Assembly: GCF_014212175.1 (NCBI RefSeq)
Contig: NZ_JACJVR010000031.1
Location: forward strand, 1 to 64,000
DNA from: Cohnella xylanilytica
GTDB taxonomy: Bacteria > Bacillota > Bacilli > Paenibacillales > Paenibacillaceae
DNA: 64,000 nucleotides
Reading direction: 5' to 3'
Made by a program: the position numbers and the translations under genes. The notes beneath the pieces were generated by a model, which had not been told where the DNA came from, ran no database searches, and worked only from the letters and a program-made list of their open reading frames with translations. Numbering within the stretch: the stretch's first letter is position 1; each line of letters begins with the position of its first letter. Shown here piece after piece: positions 39,862-48,802 of this stretch.

Positions 39862-40872
39862 ATGAAAGTTAGCATATTCGACGTGGCGAAGAAGGCGGGG
39901 CTGTCCGTCGTGACGGTGTCGCGGGTGCTGAACAACGCTTCCTCGGTTCGCGAGAAGAACCGGGAGAAGGTGCTTCAGGCGATGAAGGAGCTGGATTACC
40001 AGCCGAACGCCGCCGCGCGGAGCCTGGCCAAGGGGCGCACCGGCATCATCGGGCTGACGCTGACGACGCTGAACGACTCGCTGTTCGACGCCGTCGTCAA
40101 GGAGGTCGGGGACCGTCTCGCGGAGCGGGGCTACTTCCTGGCGCTGTCGATCGCGGACTACGGGGAGACGTTCCACCGAACGTTGTTCCAGGAGGACCGG
40201 GTGGACGGCGTCATCCTGCTGTCGCCCATTCAGGAAGAAGAATACGTGATGGAGCTCAAAAAGAAGAAGATCCCGTTCGTCATGCTCGACAACCAACTTC
40301 GCGCTTCCCAAGCCCCGTCCGTCATCGTGGACAACTACAAGGGAGGCTACGAGGCGGCGAAGCATCTGATCGGGCTCGGACATAAGAAGATTGCGCACAT
40401 CGCCGGGCCGGACTGGTTCCTCAGCAGCAAGGAGCGCGAGCGCGGGTTCCGCGACGCGCTAGCGGAAGCCGGCTTGGAGCCGTTCCGGATCGAGCCGGGA
40501 GAGTTCCAGATCTCCTGCGGCTACCGGATCGCGAAGAGCTGGATCGAAGCGGGCGAGCTGCCGACCGCGGTATTCGCGGCGGACGATTACATCGCCCTGG
40601 GCTTCGTCGACGCGCTTAAGAACGAAGGAATCCGCGTGCCGTCGGACGTCTCCGTCGTCGGCTTCGACGACCAGATCATCGCGTCGGAATTCCGCCCCGG
40701 GCTGACGACGATGCGCCAGCCGGCCGAGCAGATCGGCAGGCACGGCGTCGACCTGCTGTTGAAGTGGATCGAAGGAACGTCCCGAAGGAACGTCACCGTG
40801 CAGCTCGACCCGGAGCTGATCGTCCGGGAATCGACGGCACCGCCCAAGCGAACAGCCGATAGAGAACTGTGA
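39862..40872 (+). CDS. LacI family transcriptional regulator
   Basis: A 336-residue repressor. The N-terminal helix-turn-helix SIFDVAKKAGLSVVTVSRVLNN (about 4-25) and hinge RSLAKGRTGIIGL (about 52-64) are followed by the periplasmic-binding-protein-like sugar domain. It most likely binds the two palindromes before the permease genes and is released by the imported sugar or its phosphate. The frame is open 26 codons upstream, but only ATG 39862 starts the DNA-binding domain correctly. It is followed 15 bases later by the kinase gene, so regulator, kinase and hydrolase form the second half of the locus. Confidence 0.93.
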   Translation: MKVSIFDVAKKAGLSVVTVSRVLNNASSVREKNREKVLQAMKELDYQPNAAARSLAKGRTGIIGLTLTTLNDSLFDAVVKEVGDRLAERGYFLALSIADYGETFHRTLFQEDRVDGVILLSPIQEEEYVMELKKKKIPFVMLDNQLRASQAPSVIVDNYKGGYEAAKHLIGLGHKKIAHIAGPDWFLSSKERERGFRDALAEAGLEPFRIEPGEFQISCGYRIAKSWIEAGELPTAVFAADDYIALGFVDALKNEGIRVPSDVSVVGFDDQIIASEFRPGLTTMRQPAEQIGRHGVDLLLKWIEGTSRRNVTVQLDPELIVRESTAPPKRTADREL

Positions 40873-40887
40873 GGTAGGAATAACGAG

Positions 40888-41865
40888 ATGAGATATTATC
40901 TGGGAGTGGACGGCGGAGGCAGCAAGACGTACGCGCTGATCGCCGACGAGCAAGGCAACGTCGTGGGCAAAGGCGCCAGCGGCAGCGGCAACCATCAGAC
41001 GGGGGCCGAGCACGCGAGGCGCCATATCGGGGAAGCGGTGGACCATGCGCTCGCGCAGGCGGGGCTCGGGCCGGACGACATCGAGCGGGCTTGCTTCGGA
41101 CTCGCCGGAGCGGACCGCGAGGCCGACTTCCGCATTCTGCGGCCGATGATCGGGGAACTCGGTCTGCCGCGGCACGACATCGTCTGCGATACGATGATCG
41201 GGCTGCGGGCCGGCACGACCCGGCCTTACGGCGTCGTGCTCATCTGCGGGAGCGGTTCGAACAGCGCCGGCCGCGGCCTGGACGGAACGACGTTCCAATG
41301 CGGCGGCTTCACCTATCAATACGGAGACTTCGGAGGCGGCGGCTCGCTGTCCGTCGAGGCGTTCCGCGCGGTCATCCGCGCCTGGGACGGCCGGGAAGAG
41401 CCGACGCTGCTGACGGAGCTCGTGCTCGCGCATCTCGGGTACGGCACGGTGCAGGAGATGTACGACGATTATCTCGACCATTGGAAGACGCCCCCGATCG
41501 ATACGGCCAAGCTTCTGTTCGAAGCCGCCAAGCTCGGGGACCCGACCGCGATCGGCATTCTGCGTTATCAAGGGACCGAGCTGGGCAAGCAGGCCCGAGC
41601 CGTTATCCGCAAGCTGGACCTGGGCGGCGAAGAGTTCGACGTCGTGCTGGCGGGAAGCGTGCTGATGCGGGGCGAGGGCGATTACGTCATCGACCCGATC
41701 CGGGAGATCGTCGCCGGCGCGGCGCCGCGGGCTTCCATCGTCAGGCTGGGCGTCGAGCCGGTCGTCGGAGCGGTCTGGTCGGCCTGCGAAGCGTCGGGCC
41801 GGGATTTGCCGGAGGCGCTGTACGAGCGTCTTCGGGGCATTCGCGATTTTCACCTCATTCCATAA
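40888..41865 (+). CDS. BadF/BadG-type sugar kinase, N-acetylglucosamine kinase-like
   Basis: A 325-residue ATPase of the BadF/BadG/BcrA/BcrD family (ASKHA fold). The phosphate-1 loop YYLGVDGGGSKTYALIAD is at the N-terminus, a second glycine-rich loop VVLICGSGSNSAGRG is near 115-130, and GDFGGGGSLS (about 150) is typical of GlcNAc and related kinases. It should phosphorylate an imported amino- or neutral sugar in the cytosol. It sits directly before the GH4 gene (18 bases to that ATG), which acts on 6-phospho-glycosides, so the pair likely forms a phosphorylate-then-cleave route. GAGGTAGG precedes ATG. Confidence 0.87.
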   Translation: MRYYLGVDGGGSKTYALIADEQGNVVGKGASGSGNHQTGAEHARRHIGEAVDHALAQAGLGPDDIERACFGLAGADREADFRILRPMIGELGLPRHDIVCDTMIGLRAGTTRPYGVVLICGSGSNSAGRGLDGTTFQCGGFTYQYGDFGGGGSLSVEAFRAVIRAWDGREEPTLLTELVLAHLGYGTVQEMYDDYLDHWKTPPIDTAKLLFEAAKLGDPTAIGILRYQGTELGKQARAVIRKLDLGGEEFDVVLAGSVLMRGEGDYVIDPIREIVAGAAPRASIVRLGVEPVVGAVWSACEASGRDLPEALYERLRGIRDFHLIP

Positions 41866-41883
41866 GACAGGATGTGTTCACCC

Positions 41884-43203
41884 ATGACCCAACCCCAAGG
41901 CCTCAGCAAAGGACTCAAAATCGCCGTCATCGGCGGAGGCTCATCCTATACGCCCGAGATCGTCGAGGGCTTCATCCGCAAATACGAATCGCTGCCGATC
42001 CGGGAGCTGTGGCTCGTCGACATCGAAGAGGGCAAGCATAAGCTCGACATCGTCGGGGCGCTCGCGCAACGCATGGTGGACCGCTCGGGGCTGCCGATCG
42101 AGGTGCATCTGACGACGGACCGCCGCCGGGCGATCGAAGGGGCGGACTTCGTCTCGACCCAGATGCGGGTCGGCCTGCTCGAGGCGCGCAAGTGGGACGA
42201 GCACATCCCGAACCAGCACGGCGTCATCGGCCAGGAGACGACGGGCCCCGGGGGCATGATGAAGGCGCTCCGAACGATTCCGGTGCTGCTCGATATTTGC
42301 AGGGACATCGAGGAGCTGAGCCCGAAGGCGTGGCTGCTCAACTTCACGAACCCGGCCGGCATGGTGACGGAGGCGATCCTGCGCCATTCGAAGGTGCGGA
42401 GCATCGGTCTCTGCAACGCGCCGATCGGGCTGCAGAAGTGGCTGACCGGCAAGTACGGCGTTCCGCCTGAGCGGCTGTACACCGAGTTCGTCGGGCTCAA
42501 CCATCTTCACTGGGTGACGCGCATCGAAGCGGACGGAGAGGATAAGCTGCCGGAGCTTCTGGATCGCCGCGAGGAATATTCGGGCAAGAACGTGCCGGCT
42601 ACCGAGTGGGATGCGGACTTCCTCCGTTCGCTCGGCGGACTGCCTTCCTATTATTTGAAGTATTTCTACATGACGGACGCCATGCTGGCCGAACAGCTCG
42701 AATCGCTGAAGACGAACGGGACGAGGGCCGAAGTGGTCAAGAAGGTCGAGGACGAACTGTTCGAGCTGTACAAGGACCCGAACCTTCAGGAGAAGCCGAA
42801 GCAGCTGGAGAAGCGCGGCGGGGCGTATTATTCCGAGGCGGCCGTCAACCTGATGGACTCGCTTCACAACGACAAGCGGGACATCCAGACGCTGAACGTC
42901 GCGAACGGGAACACGCTGGACTTCCTGCCGCCGGACGCCAGCATCGAGGTCAACTGCGTCGTCACCGGCCAAGGGCCGCTGCCGCTGCCGGTCACGAAGG
43001 TGCCGGAGCAGGCGAAGGGACTTATCCATGCGGTCAAAACGTACGAGAGACTGACGATCGCCGCCGCGATCTCGGGCGATCGGGACCTGGCGCTGCAGGC
43101 GATGGCGCATCACCCGCTCGTACCTTCTGTCAGCGTGGCCAAGACGCTGCTCGGTGAGATGCTGGAGAAGAACAGGCGGTATTTGCCGGCGTTCTTCAAG
43201 TAA
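41884..43203 (+). CDS. Glycoside hydrolase family 4, 6-phospho-beta-glucosidase type
   Basis: A 439-residue NAD- and manganese-dependent hydrolase. GH4 enzymes cleave 6-phospho-glycosides by an oxidation-elimination route. The Rossmann loop IAVIGGGSSYTPEIV is at about 13-27, NPAGMVTEA near 155, the metal-binding Cys177 is in LCNAPIG and His207 in GLNHLHW. These choices (CNAP, GLNHL) fit the phospho-beta-glucosidase branch (CelF/LicH) rather than alpha-galactosidases. No PTS gene is present, so the upstream kinase is the likely source of the phosphorylated substrate. The start is ATG 41884; an ATG at 41872 overlaps the ribosome site. Confidence 0.92.
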   Translation: MTQPQGLSKGLKIAVIGGGSSYTPEIVEGFIRKYESLPIRELWLVDIEEGKHKLDIVGALAQRMVDRSGLPIEVHLTTDRRRAIEGADFVSTQMRVGLLEARKWDEHIPNQHGVIGQETTGPGGMMKALRTIPVLLDICRDIEELSPKAWLLNFTNPAGMVTEAILRHSKVRSIGLCNAPIGLQKWLTGKYGVPPERLYTEFVGLNHLHWVTRIEADGEDKLPELLDRREEYSGKNVPATEWDADFLRSLGGLPSYYLKYFYMTDAMLAEQLESLKTNGTRAEVVKKVEDELFELYKDPNLQEKPKQLEKRGGAYYSEAAVNLMDSLHNDKRDIQTLNVANGNTLDFLPPDASIEVNCVVTGQGPLPLPVTKVPEQAKGLIHAVKTYERLTIAAAISGDRDLALQAMAHHPLVPSVSVAKTLLGEMLEKNRRYLPAFFK

Positions 43204-43396
43204 GAGGCTTGGCGGGCGTGGAAGCAGGCCGGAGAGGGTCGGACGGGTAGGGTTGGGCGGAGAGTTGGATGGGGTGCCCGCGACGGCCGGATACGGGGCC
43301 GGAACGAGCACCGGATAAAGGATGGGAAGAAGAGGCCGGGCAGGCGCATTCGCGCTTGTCCGGCTTCGTGCCGCCGTAGGGGATATAGGGTATCGA

Positions 43397-43426
43397 TTGA
43401 CGCGCCGGCGCTAATGTTCCTATAAT
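43397..43426 (+). promoter_or_regulatory. Strong sigma-A promoter of the Bcr-type exporter gene
   Basis: TTGACG (43397-43402), an 18-base spacer and a perfect TATAAT (43421-43426), 45 bases before the start codon. The preceding 43204-43396 holds no gene, only a GC-rich hairpin near 43337-43363 without a T-run. Confidence 0.88.
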
Positions 43427-43471
43427 TCTTGCAGACGTCATCTCTTACTTGTTGAAGAAAGGCTGAACATC

Positions 43472-44686
43472 ATGGATCAGAACATCGCGGCACCCGCCGC
43501 AAGAAGCGGAAGACGCCTCGGGGCGGCGGCCATTCTCGGCGTCCTGTCGGCGTTCGGCCCTTTCTCGCTCGATATGTATTTGCCCGCTCTGACGCGCGTG
43601 GCAGAGGATCTGCACGCGAGCACTTCGCTCACGCAGCTGAGCTTGACGGCCTGCCTCGTCGGCCTGGCGCTCGGCCAGCTTCTGGTCGGGCCGCTCAGCG
43701 ACGTCCGGGGACGCCGGATGCCGCTCGTGGCGGGGCTTATTCTCTATACCGTCGTCTCGCTTCTCTGCCTGCTCAGCCCGTCCATCTGGTCGTTCGTCGG
43801 GCTTCGCTTCCTGCAAGGACTGGCCGGCTCGGCGGGCATCGTGCTCTCCCGGGCGGTGGCCCGGGATATGTACTCGGGAACCGAGCTGACGAAGTTCTTC
43901 TCGCTGCTCATGCTGGTTAACGGGGCGGCTCCGATCGCGGCGCCGGTGCTCGGCGGGCAACTGCTGCGCGTGACCGATTGGCGCGGCGTGTTCCTCGTGC
44001 TGAGCTTGATCGGCCTTGTCTCGCTGCTCGGCGTCCTGTTCGGCCTGCCGGAGACGCTGCCTCCCGCCAAGCGGACCAAGGGAGGGCTCGGAGCGTCGCT
44101 CCGCGCGATGGTCCGGATCGCCGGGGACCGCGAGTTCATGGGCTACGCGCTCTCCTCGGGCTTCGTCAGCGCCGCCATGTTCGCCTACATCTCGGGCTCG
44201 CCGTTCGTGCTGCAGGACTTGTTCGGCGTCTCGTCCCAGACGTTCAGCTTCATCTTCGCGGCGAACGGACTCGGCATCATTCTCGCCAGCCAGCTCGCGG
44301 GCCGGCTGGCCGGGCGCGTCGGCGAGCGCCGGCTGCTCGTCGCCGGGCTGCTCGCCGCCGCGGCGGGAGGCGTGTCGCTGCTCACGGTCATCGCGGCCGG
44401 GGCGGGGCTCGCGGCGATTCTGCCGCTGCTGTTCGTCGTCGTCTCGTGCGTCGGCCTGGTCGGCACGGCCTCGTTCCCGCTCGCCATGCGCAACCAAGGG
44501 CAGGCGGCCGGCAGCGCATCGGCGCTGCTCGGCGTCATGTCCTATATTTTCGGCGGCCTCGTCATGCCGCTGGTCGGCATCGGAGGCAGCGGGACCGCGC
44601 TGCCGATGGGCATCATTATGGCGGCGGCCGACGTCGCGGCGCTGCTGCTGTTCTTCGCGCTCGTGGGCCGGCAGAGCCGCCGTTAG
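43472..44686 (+). CDS. Bcr/CflA family drug resistance transporter (MFS)
   Basis: A 404-residue inner-membrane exporter with twelve predicted helices. FSLDMYLPALTRVAEDL in the first helix is the Bcr/CflA signature, and GPLSDVRGRRMPL is the MFS loop 2-3 motif. RAVARDMYSG and the second-half GRVGERR loop agree. Family members expel bicyclomycin, chloramphenicol and similar compounds with protons. AAAGG lies about 10 bases before ATG. It is monocistronic, with its own strong promoter. Confidence 0.92.
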   Translation: MDQNIAAPAARSGRRLGAAAILGVLSAFGPFSLDMYLPALTRVAEDLHASTSLTQLSLTACLVGLALGQLLVGPLSDVRGRRMPLVAGLILYTVVSLLCLLSPSIWSFVGLRFLQGLAGSAGIVLSRAVARDMYSGTELTKFFSLLMLVNGAAPIAAPVLGGQLLRVTDWRGVFLVLSLIGLVSLLGVLFGLPETLPPAKRTKGGLGASLRAMVRIAGDREFMGYALSSGFVSAAMFAYISGSPFVLQDLFGVSSQTFSFIFAANGLGIILASQLAGRLAGRVGERRLLVAGLLAAAAGGVSLLTVIAAGAGLAAILPLLFVVVSCVGLVGTASFPLAMRNQGQAAGSASALLGVMSYIFGGLVMPLVGIGGSGTALPMGIIMAAADVAALLLFFALVGRQSRR

Positions 44687-44900
44687 CCGTTAGAGGGCCG
44701 CGCGAGGCGGGGCGCCCGAGGGCGGTGCGGGGCGCCCGGCTGGCGAGCGGATGGGCCATGGGCTCGAGCCCGTCGGGCGGCCCCAAGGCGCGCAAAGGGC
44801 CTTGGGAGCCCCGAGCTCGCGCCGCCTGGAGCCCCGTGTTCTCGCCGCCGTCCGGTCATGCGGCATAAAAAGGGCGTTGGAAGTCCAAACTCCACAGTGG

Positions 44901-44936
44901 TTGACAAACGCCCAACATGTAACTAATATAGTTACA
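44901..44936 (+). promoter_or_regulatory. Promoter with palindromic operator before the NAD(P)-binding gene
   Basis: TTGACA (44901-44906), a 17-base spacer and TAATAT (44924-44929). The -10 lies inside the perfect inverted repeat TGTAACTA-ATA-TAGTTACA (44918-44936), which looks like a site for a MarR/HxlR-type repressor. The upstream 44687-44900 has no gene, only an imperfect CCAAGG-type hairpin at 44781-44808. Confidence 0.75.
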
Positions 44937-44977
44937 GGTAGTCATTACGATTTGATCCATTCGGGAGGCTAACAAGG

Positions 44978-45607
44978 ATGAAAATAGCGGTAATCGGCGC
45001 CAACGGCAAAGCGGGCAGCAACATCGTGAAGGAGGCGGCGAGCCGGGGGCATGAGGTGACGGCCGTCGTCCGGGACGCCTCCAAGGCTCCTTCGGAAGCG
45101 AAGGGCGTGCTCGCCAAAGACGCGTTCGAGCTGACGCGCGAGGATCTGACCGCGTTCGACGTCGTCGTCAACGCGATCGGATTCTTCGAGAATCCGGAGA
45201 ACAACGTCACCTTCGGCAAGCGGCTGATCGAAGCGCTGCAGGGCTCCGACACCCGTCTTATCGTCGTCGGCGGGGCAGGCAGCCTCTATGTCGACCCCGA
45301 CAAGACAGTGCAGCTGTTCACGACGCCGGAGTTCCCGGAGGCTTACCGCCCGCTCGCCACGAGCCAGGGCAAGAACCTGGAGGACCTGCAAGCGACGACC
45401 GGCCTGAAGTGGACGTTCGTCAGCCCGTCGGCCCTGTTCGCCCTGGGACGGAGAACCGGCTCTTACACGAAGGGCAAGGACTATCTGCTCGTCAACTCGC
45501 AAGGCGAGAGCTACGTCAGCTACGAGGATTACGCCATCGCGATCGTCGACGAGATCGAGAAGGCGGAGCATATCCGCGAACGCTTCACGGTCGTATCCGA
45601 GAAGTAA
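44978..45607 (+). CDS. NAD(P)-binding NmrA/atypical short-chain dehydrogenase family protein
   Basis: A 209-residue single-domain Rossmann protein. The dinucleotide loop IAVIGANGKAGSNIVKEA is at residues 3-20, with VVRD after the second strand favouring NADPH. VVNAIGFF and VVGGAGSL are the expected following strands. This family (YwnB/YhfK-like) includes NADPH-dependent quinone or flavin reductases and regulators; the substrate is unknown. The palindromic promoter suggests induction by electrophiles or oxidants through a MarR/HxlR regulator encoded elsewhere. GGGAGG lies about 10 bases before ATG. Confidence 0.87.
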   Translation: MKIAVIGANGKAGSNIVKEAASRGHEVTAVVRDASKAPSEAKGVLAKDAFELTREDLTAFDVVVNAIGFFENPENNVTFGKRLIEALQGSDTRLIVVGGAGSLYVDPDKTVQLFTTPEFPEAYRPLATSQGKNLEDLQATTGLKWTFVSPSALFALGRRTGSYTKGKDYLLVNSQGESYVSYEDYAIAIVDEIEKAEHIRERFTVVSEK

Positions 45608-45674
45608 TTCTCGCCTGCAAGATCGAATCTTCGCTCGCAAGAGCGATTGTTCAACCCCATTAAGGATTCGCGCC

Positions 45675-45737
45675 GTAAAAGAAGGCCGCGCCCCCAATCC
45701 GCGAGATCGCGGATCGGACGGCGCGGCCTTGTCTTTC
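45675..45737. terminator. Bidirectional terminator
   Basis: AAGGCCGCGC (45682-45691) pairs with GCGCGGCCTT (45721-45730), with an inner ATCCGCGA/TCGCGGAT stem. TCTTT follows on the plus strand and CTTTTA on the minus strand, so it can serve the NAD(P)-binding gene and the converging regulator gene. Confidence 0.8.
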
Positions 45738-45794
45738 GTTAACGGAGCCCGCGGCCCATTATGTCGCCGATAAATCGGCGTTGCCGAATCGAAG

Positions 45795-46463
45795 CTAGGA
45801 GCCTCCTCGCTTCTCCTCCTGCGGGGATTGCGATTCCCGCGCAAGCCGCATCGCTTCCTGGCGGTCCCGGACTTGAAGCTTGTTCAGGATGTTCGTGACG
45901 TAGTTCGCCACCGTCTTGCCGCTGATGCCGAGCTTGCGGGCGATCTCGTCGTTGCCGGCGCCGTCCGTCATCAAGTACAGCACCTCGCGTTCCCGCGCCC
46001 CGAGCTCGGGGAACGTCTCCTCCTTCGCCGCCGGACGCGCGGCGGCGAAGTATTCGATCATCCGCGAAGCGATGCCCGGGCTGAAGATCGCCTCTCCGTT
46101 GCCGACGGCCCGGATCGCCCGCAGCAGCTCATCCCTCTCCGCGTCCTTCAGCACGTACCCGGAAGCGCCGCCGCGGATGGCGGTGAAGACCGAGGCGTCG
46201 TCCTGGAACATCGTCAGGACGAGAATGCGGATCGACGGATCGGCCGCCGCGATCCGCCGGGTCGCCTCGATGCCGGTGACGCCCGGCATCCGGATATCCA
46301 TCAGCATGACGTCGGGCTTCTCCGCCGCGGCCAAGGCGACCGCCTCGTCGCCGCTCGACGCCTCGCCGATCACCTCGAGGTCCGGCGTCGCCTCGAGCAG
46401 CGTCCGGACTCCGTGCCGGAACAAGGGATGGTCGTCCGCGATCGCGATCCGAAGCTTGCTCAT
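45795..46463 (-). CDS. NarL/LuxR family response regulator
   Basis: A 222-residue regulator. The receiver (1-120) has IADDHPLFRHG, Asp56 in LMDIRMPGVTG and the lysine of YVLKDAE. The C-terminal LuxR helix-turn-helix (about 150-215) reads LGAREREVLYLMTDG then NDEIARKLGISGKTVANYV. The start is ATG 46463, overlapping the kinase stop as ATGA, with a GGGGG-type ribosome site. It is phosphorylated by the HisKA_3 kinase encoded just upstream. The target genes are not apparent in the window. Confidence 0.93.
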   Translation of the reverse strand: MSKLRIAIADDHPLFRHGVRTLLEATPDLEVIGEASSGDEAVALAAAEKPDVMLMDIRMPGVTGIEATRRIAAADPSIRILVLTMFQDDASVFTAIRGGASGYVLKDAERDELLRAIRAVGNGEAIFSPGIASRMIEYFAAARPAAKEETFPELGAREREVLYLMTDGAGNDEIARKLGISGKTVANYVTNILNKLQVRDRQEAMRLARESQSPQEEKRGGS

Positions 46464-48583
46464 GCGCTCTCGCCCCCTTGCTCCGCGACCGGCAGATACG
46501 CCCACAGCCGCGACCCGGCCGGCGTCCTTCTCTCGAGCCGGCAACTTCCGCCCAGCTCCTCGGCTCTCTCCCGCATCGATTGCAACCCGATTCCGCCGGG
46601 GCCGCCGATCGGATCGCGGGCAGCCCCGCCGCCGGAGCCCTTGCCGTCGTCGGTCACCTCCAGCTCCAGCCCGTCGCCGGAAGCGGGGCACATGATGCGC
46701 ACGCGGCATTCCGTCGCCCGCGCATGCTTCACGACGTTAACGATCGCTTCCGTCACGATGCGGAACGCGGCGACTTCGACCGCCGCCGGCAGCGGAGGCA
46801 GCGTCTCCGGCGCGTCGAGATGGAAGACGAGCGAGCCGCCGCCGCCCGAAGCCGAATCCGGACGCAGGGGCCGGTTCAGGTCGTTCATCCGCTCCCGGAT
46901 CGCCCCGACGAGGCCCAGCTCGTCCAGCGCCGGCGGGCGCAAGTCGTGCACGAGCCGGCGAATGTCCGTGACGGTCATCCGGATGACCGTCTGCAGCTCG
47001 GCGAGAATCGCCTTCGTCTTGGCCGGGTCCGACTCGAGCAGCGTCTCGCCGGCGGACGCCGTGAACGCGAGGGCGGCCAGCCTCGGCGCGAGATCGTCGT
47101 GCAGGTTGCGCCGCAGCCGGCGCCGCTCCTCTTCCCGCGCGAGAACGAGCCGTTCCCGCGAATCGCGGAGCTCCTCGTTGCTCTGCCGCAGGTCGAGCGT
47201 CGCTTGGGCGCTCTGCACGACGGCCCCCGCGTGGCGGGCCAGCACGTCGAGGAACCGGCGGTCCGACGGGGTGAACGCCTCCCCGGGCGACCTCGCGGCG
47301 ACGAGCAGCTCGCCGACGGCTTCGCCCCGATGGACGAGAGGGAACGTCCACGTCTCCTCCGAACGTCCGCCGATCTCCGCCGCCATAAAGGAGGCGCCGT
47401 TCCGATGCAGCCGAAGCCCCGCGTACGGAACGCGCAGCGCGTCCTTCAACGTGCGGACGACGACATCCAGAGCGTCGGCGGGGGAGAGAGGGTTCTCCAG
47501 GCTTCGGCCGAGCCGGGTCAGGACGGACAAGGGGTCGTCGTTCTCCCCGTACATCAGCCGGTTCACCTTCCGCTGAAGCCCATTTTTCAGAGGCGCGAAC
47601 AGCACGGCGACGACGCCGGCGGCGACGATGGAGCCGAACCACGTCGAGGAAGTCCGGAGAATCATGCCCAGATACCAGACGATCAGCACGTAAGCGGCGA
47701 CCACGAACAAGCTGAGAGCGCCGTAGACGACGGTCCGGTTGACGATCGGATCGATGTCCCACAGGCGGCGCTTGAGCAGCGCGAACGCGAGCGCGACGGG
47801 CATCAGCATCATGCTGAGCTCCAGCACGCCGTCGGCCGCGAAGAGAAGAAGCGGACTGCGCTGCAGGACGGAATTCGCGAACAGGAACAGGAGCGTGATG
47901 CTGAACAGGCCGGCCATGGCCGAGGCCATGCCGAACACCGCCCACTTGGTCTGCTGCTTCTCGACGGGGTTCATGATTTTGCGGTAACGATAGATTTGAA
48001 CGAACAGGAGGGACGCCATCCAGAAGATGGACCACCCTTGATAGAGAGGTACGGGAATCCATTCGGGGAACGCGGTTCGGACGACGCCGGGAACGAGAAT
48101 GGCGAGCCATAGGTAGAGGGTCCAGCGAGGGGCGAACCGGCCGCTCGGGAAGATGAAGAACAACGTATAGAGAGCGCAGAAGCCCAGCCCTTCGAGAAGT
48201 TGGAGCGGAACGGCCAACTCCGGGCGCGCGACGCTTAAACCTTGTCCGAGCGAGCCGAACGAGAGCCCGACGTTCACGAGCGCGACGGCGGCCACTTGGC
48301 CGGTCAAACCCGATGCCTTCTTGCTGAGGATAAGGACGCCGGCTCCGATATAGACGAGGCCGAACAGAGTATAGACAGCCGTATAAGCCGCGGCGAACCA
48401 GGCGGAGGTCCATCCGCGGGCGGCGAGCCATTCGGCGGTCGGAGGCGTGTCGTAAAAAGCGGGACAGGCTTGCCCGATGCAGTGGTCGCGCAATTGAACG
48501 TAGAAGGTCGGAACCGCGTACGCGAACAGGATGATTCCGACGAGGCAGACGAGGGCTGCCGCGATTCGGGTCGCTCTGGCCAC
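46460..48583 (-). CDS. Membrane sensor histidine kinase, HisKA_3 (NarX/DesK class)
   Basis: A 707-residue kinase. About eight hydrophobic helices fill residues 1-330, with an extracytoplasmic loop containing two cysteines (DHCIGQACPAF) that could form a redox-sensitive disulfide. A GAF-like domain (about 350-475), a dimerisation helix with His495 in RRNLHDDLAPRLAAL and a short HATPase (NVVKHA, DDGKGS, GGIGLQSMRERA) follow. GTG 48583 is chosen because GGGAGG is 11 bases upstream; GTG 48595 overlaps that site. It forms an operon with the NarL-type regulator. Confidence 0.9.
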   Translation of the reverse strand: MARATRIAAALVCLVGIILFAYAVPTFYVQLRDHCIGQACPAFYDTPPTAEWLAARGWTSAWFAAAYTAVYTLFGLVYIGAGVLILSKKASGLTGQVAAVALVNVGLSFGSLGQGLSVARPELAVPLQLLEGLGFCALYTLFFIFPSGRFAPRWTLYLWLAILVPGVVRTAFPEWIPVPLYQGWSIFWMASLLFVQIYRYRKIMNPVEKQQTKWAVFGMASAMAGLFSITLLFLFANSVLQRSPLLLFAADGVLELSMMLMPVALAFALLKRRLWDIDPIVNRTVVYGALSLFVVAAYVLIVWYLGMILRTSSTWFGSIVAAGVVAVLFAPLKNGLQRKVNRLMYGENDDPLSVLTRLGRSLENPLSPADALDVVVRTLKDALRVPYAGLRLHRNGASFMAAEIGGRSEETWTFPLVHRGEAVGELLVAARSPGEAFTPSDRRFLDVLARHAGAVVQSAQATLDLRQSNEELRDSRERLVLAREEERRRLRRNLHDDLAPRLAALAFTASAGETLLESDPAKTKAILAELQTVIRMTVTDIRRLVHDLRPPALDELGLVGAIRERMNDLNRPLRPDSASGGGGSLVFHLDAPETLPPLPAAVEVAAFRIVTEAIVNVVKHARATECRVRIMCPASGDGLELEVTDDGKGSGGGAARDPIGGPGGIGLQSMRERAEELGGSCRLERRTPAGSRLWAYLPVAEQGGESA

Positions 48584-48802
48584 TTCCCGACGCACCTCCC
48601 GGCTAGAATAGAATAATCTTCATGCCGAGTATAGCAAGGGGGCGAGAAGGCCGTAAACCCCGCGAAGCGCTTCGTTCGCAACTTCCCGGCCGGATTCCCG
48701 GCGGTCGGGACGCGCCGGGACGACGCGGGCCGAAGAAGCGAACCCCGGCCGGCGTCCTCGAGGGATCGCCGCCGGGGTTCGAACCGAATTCGGAAGCCGT
48801 TA

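Noticed and set aside
48735-48781. Terminator for the 575-residue protein gene
   Set aside because: A GAACCCCGGC hairpin exists, but no T-run follows on the minus strand. Evidence is too weak to list as a feature.
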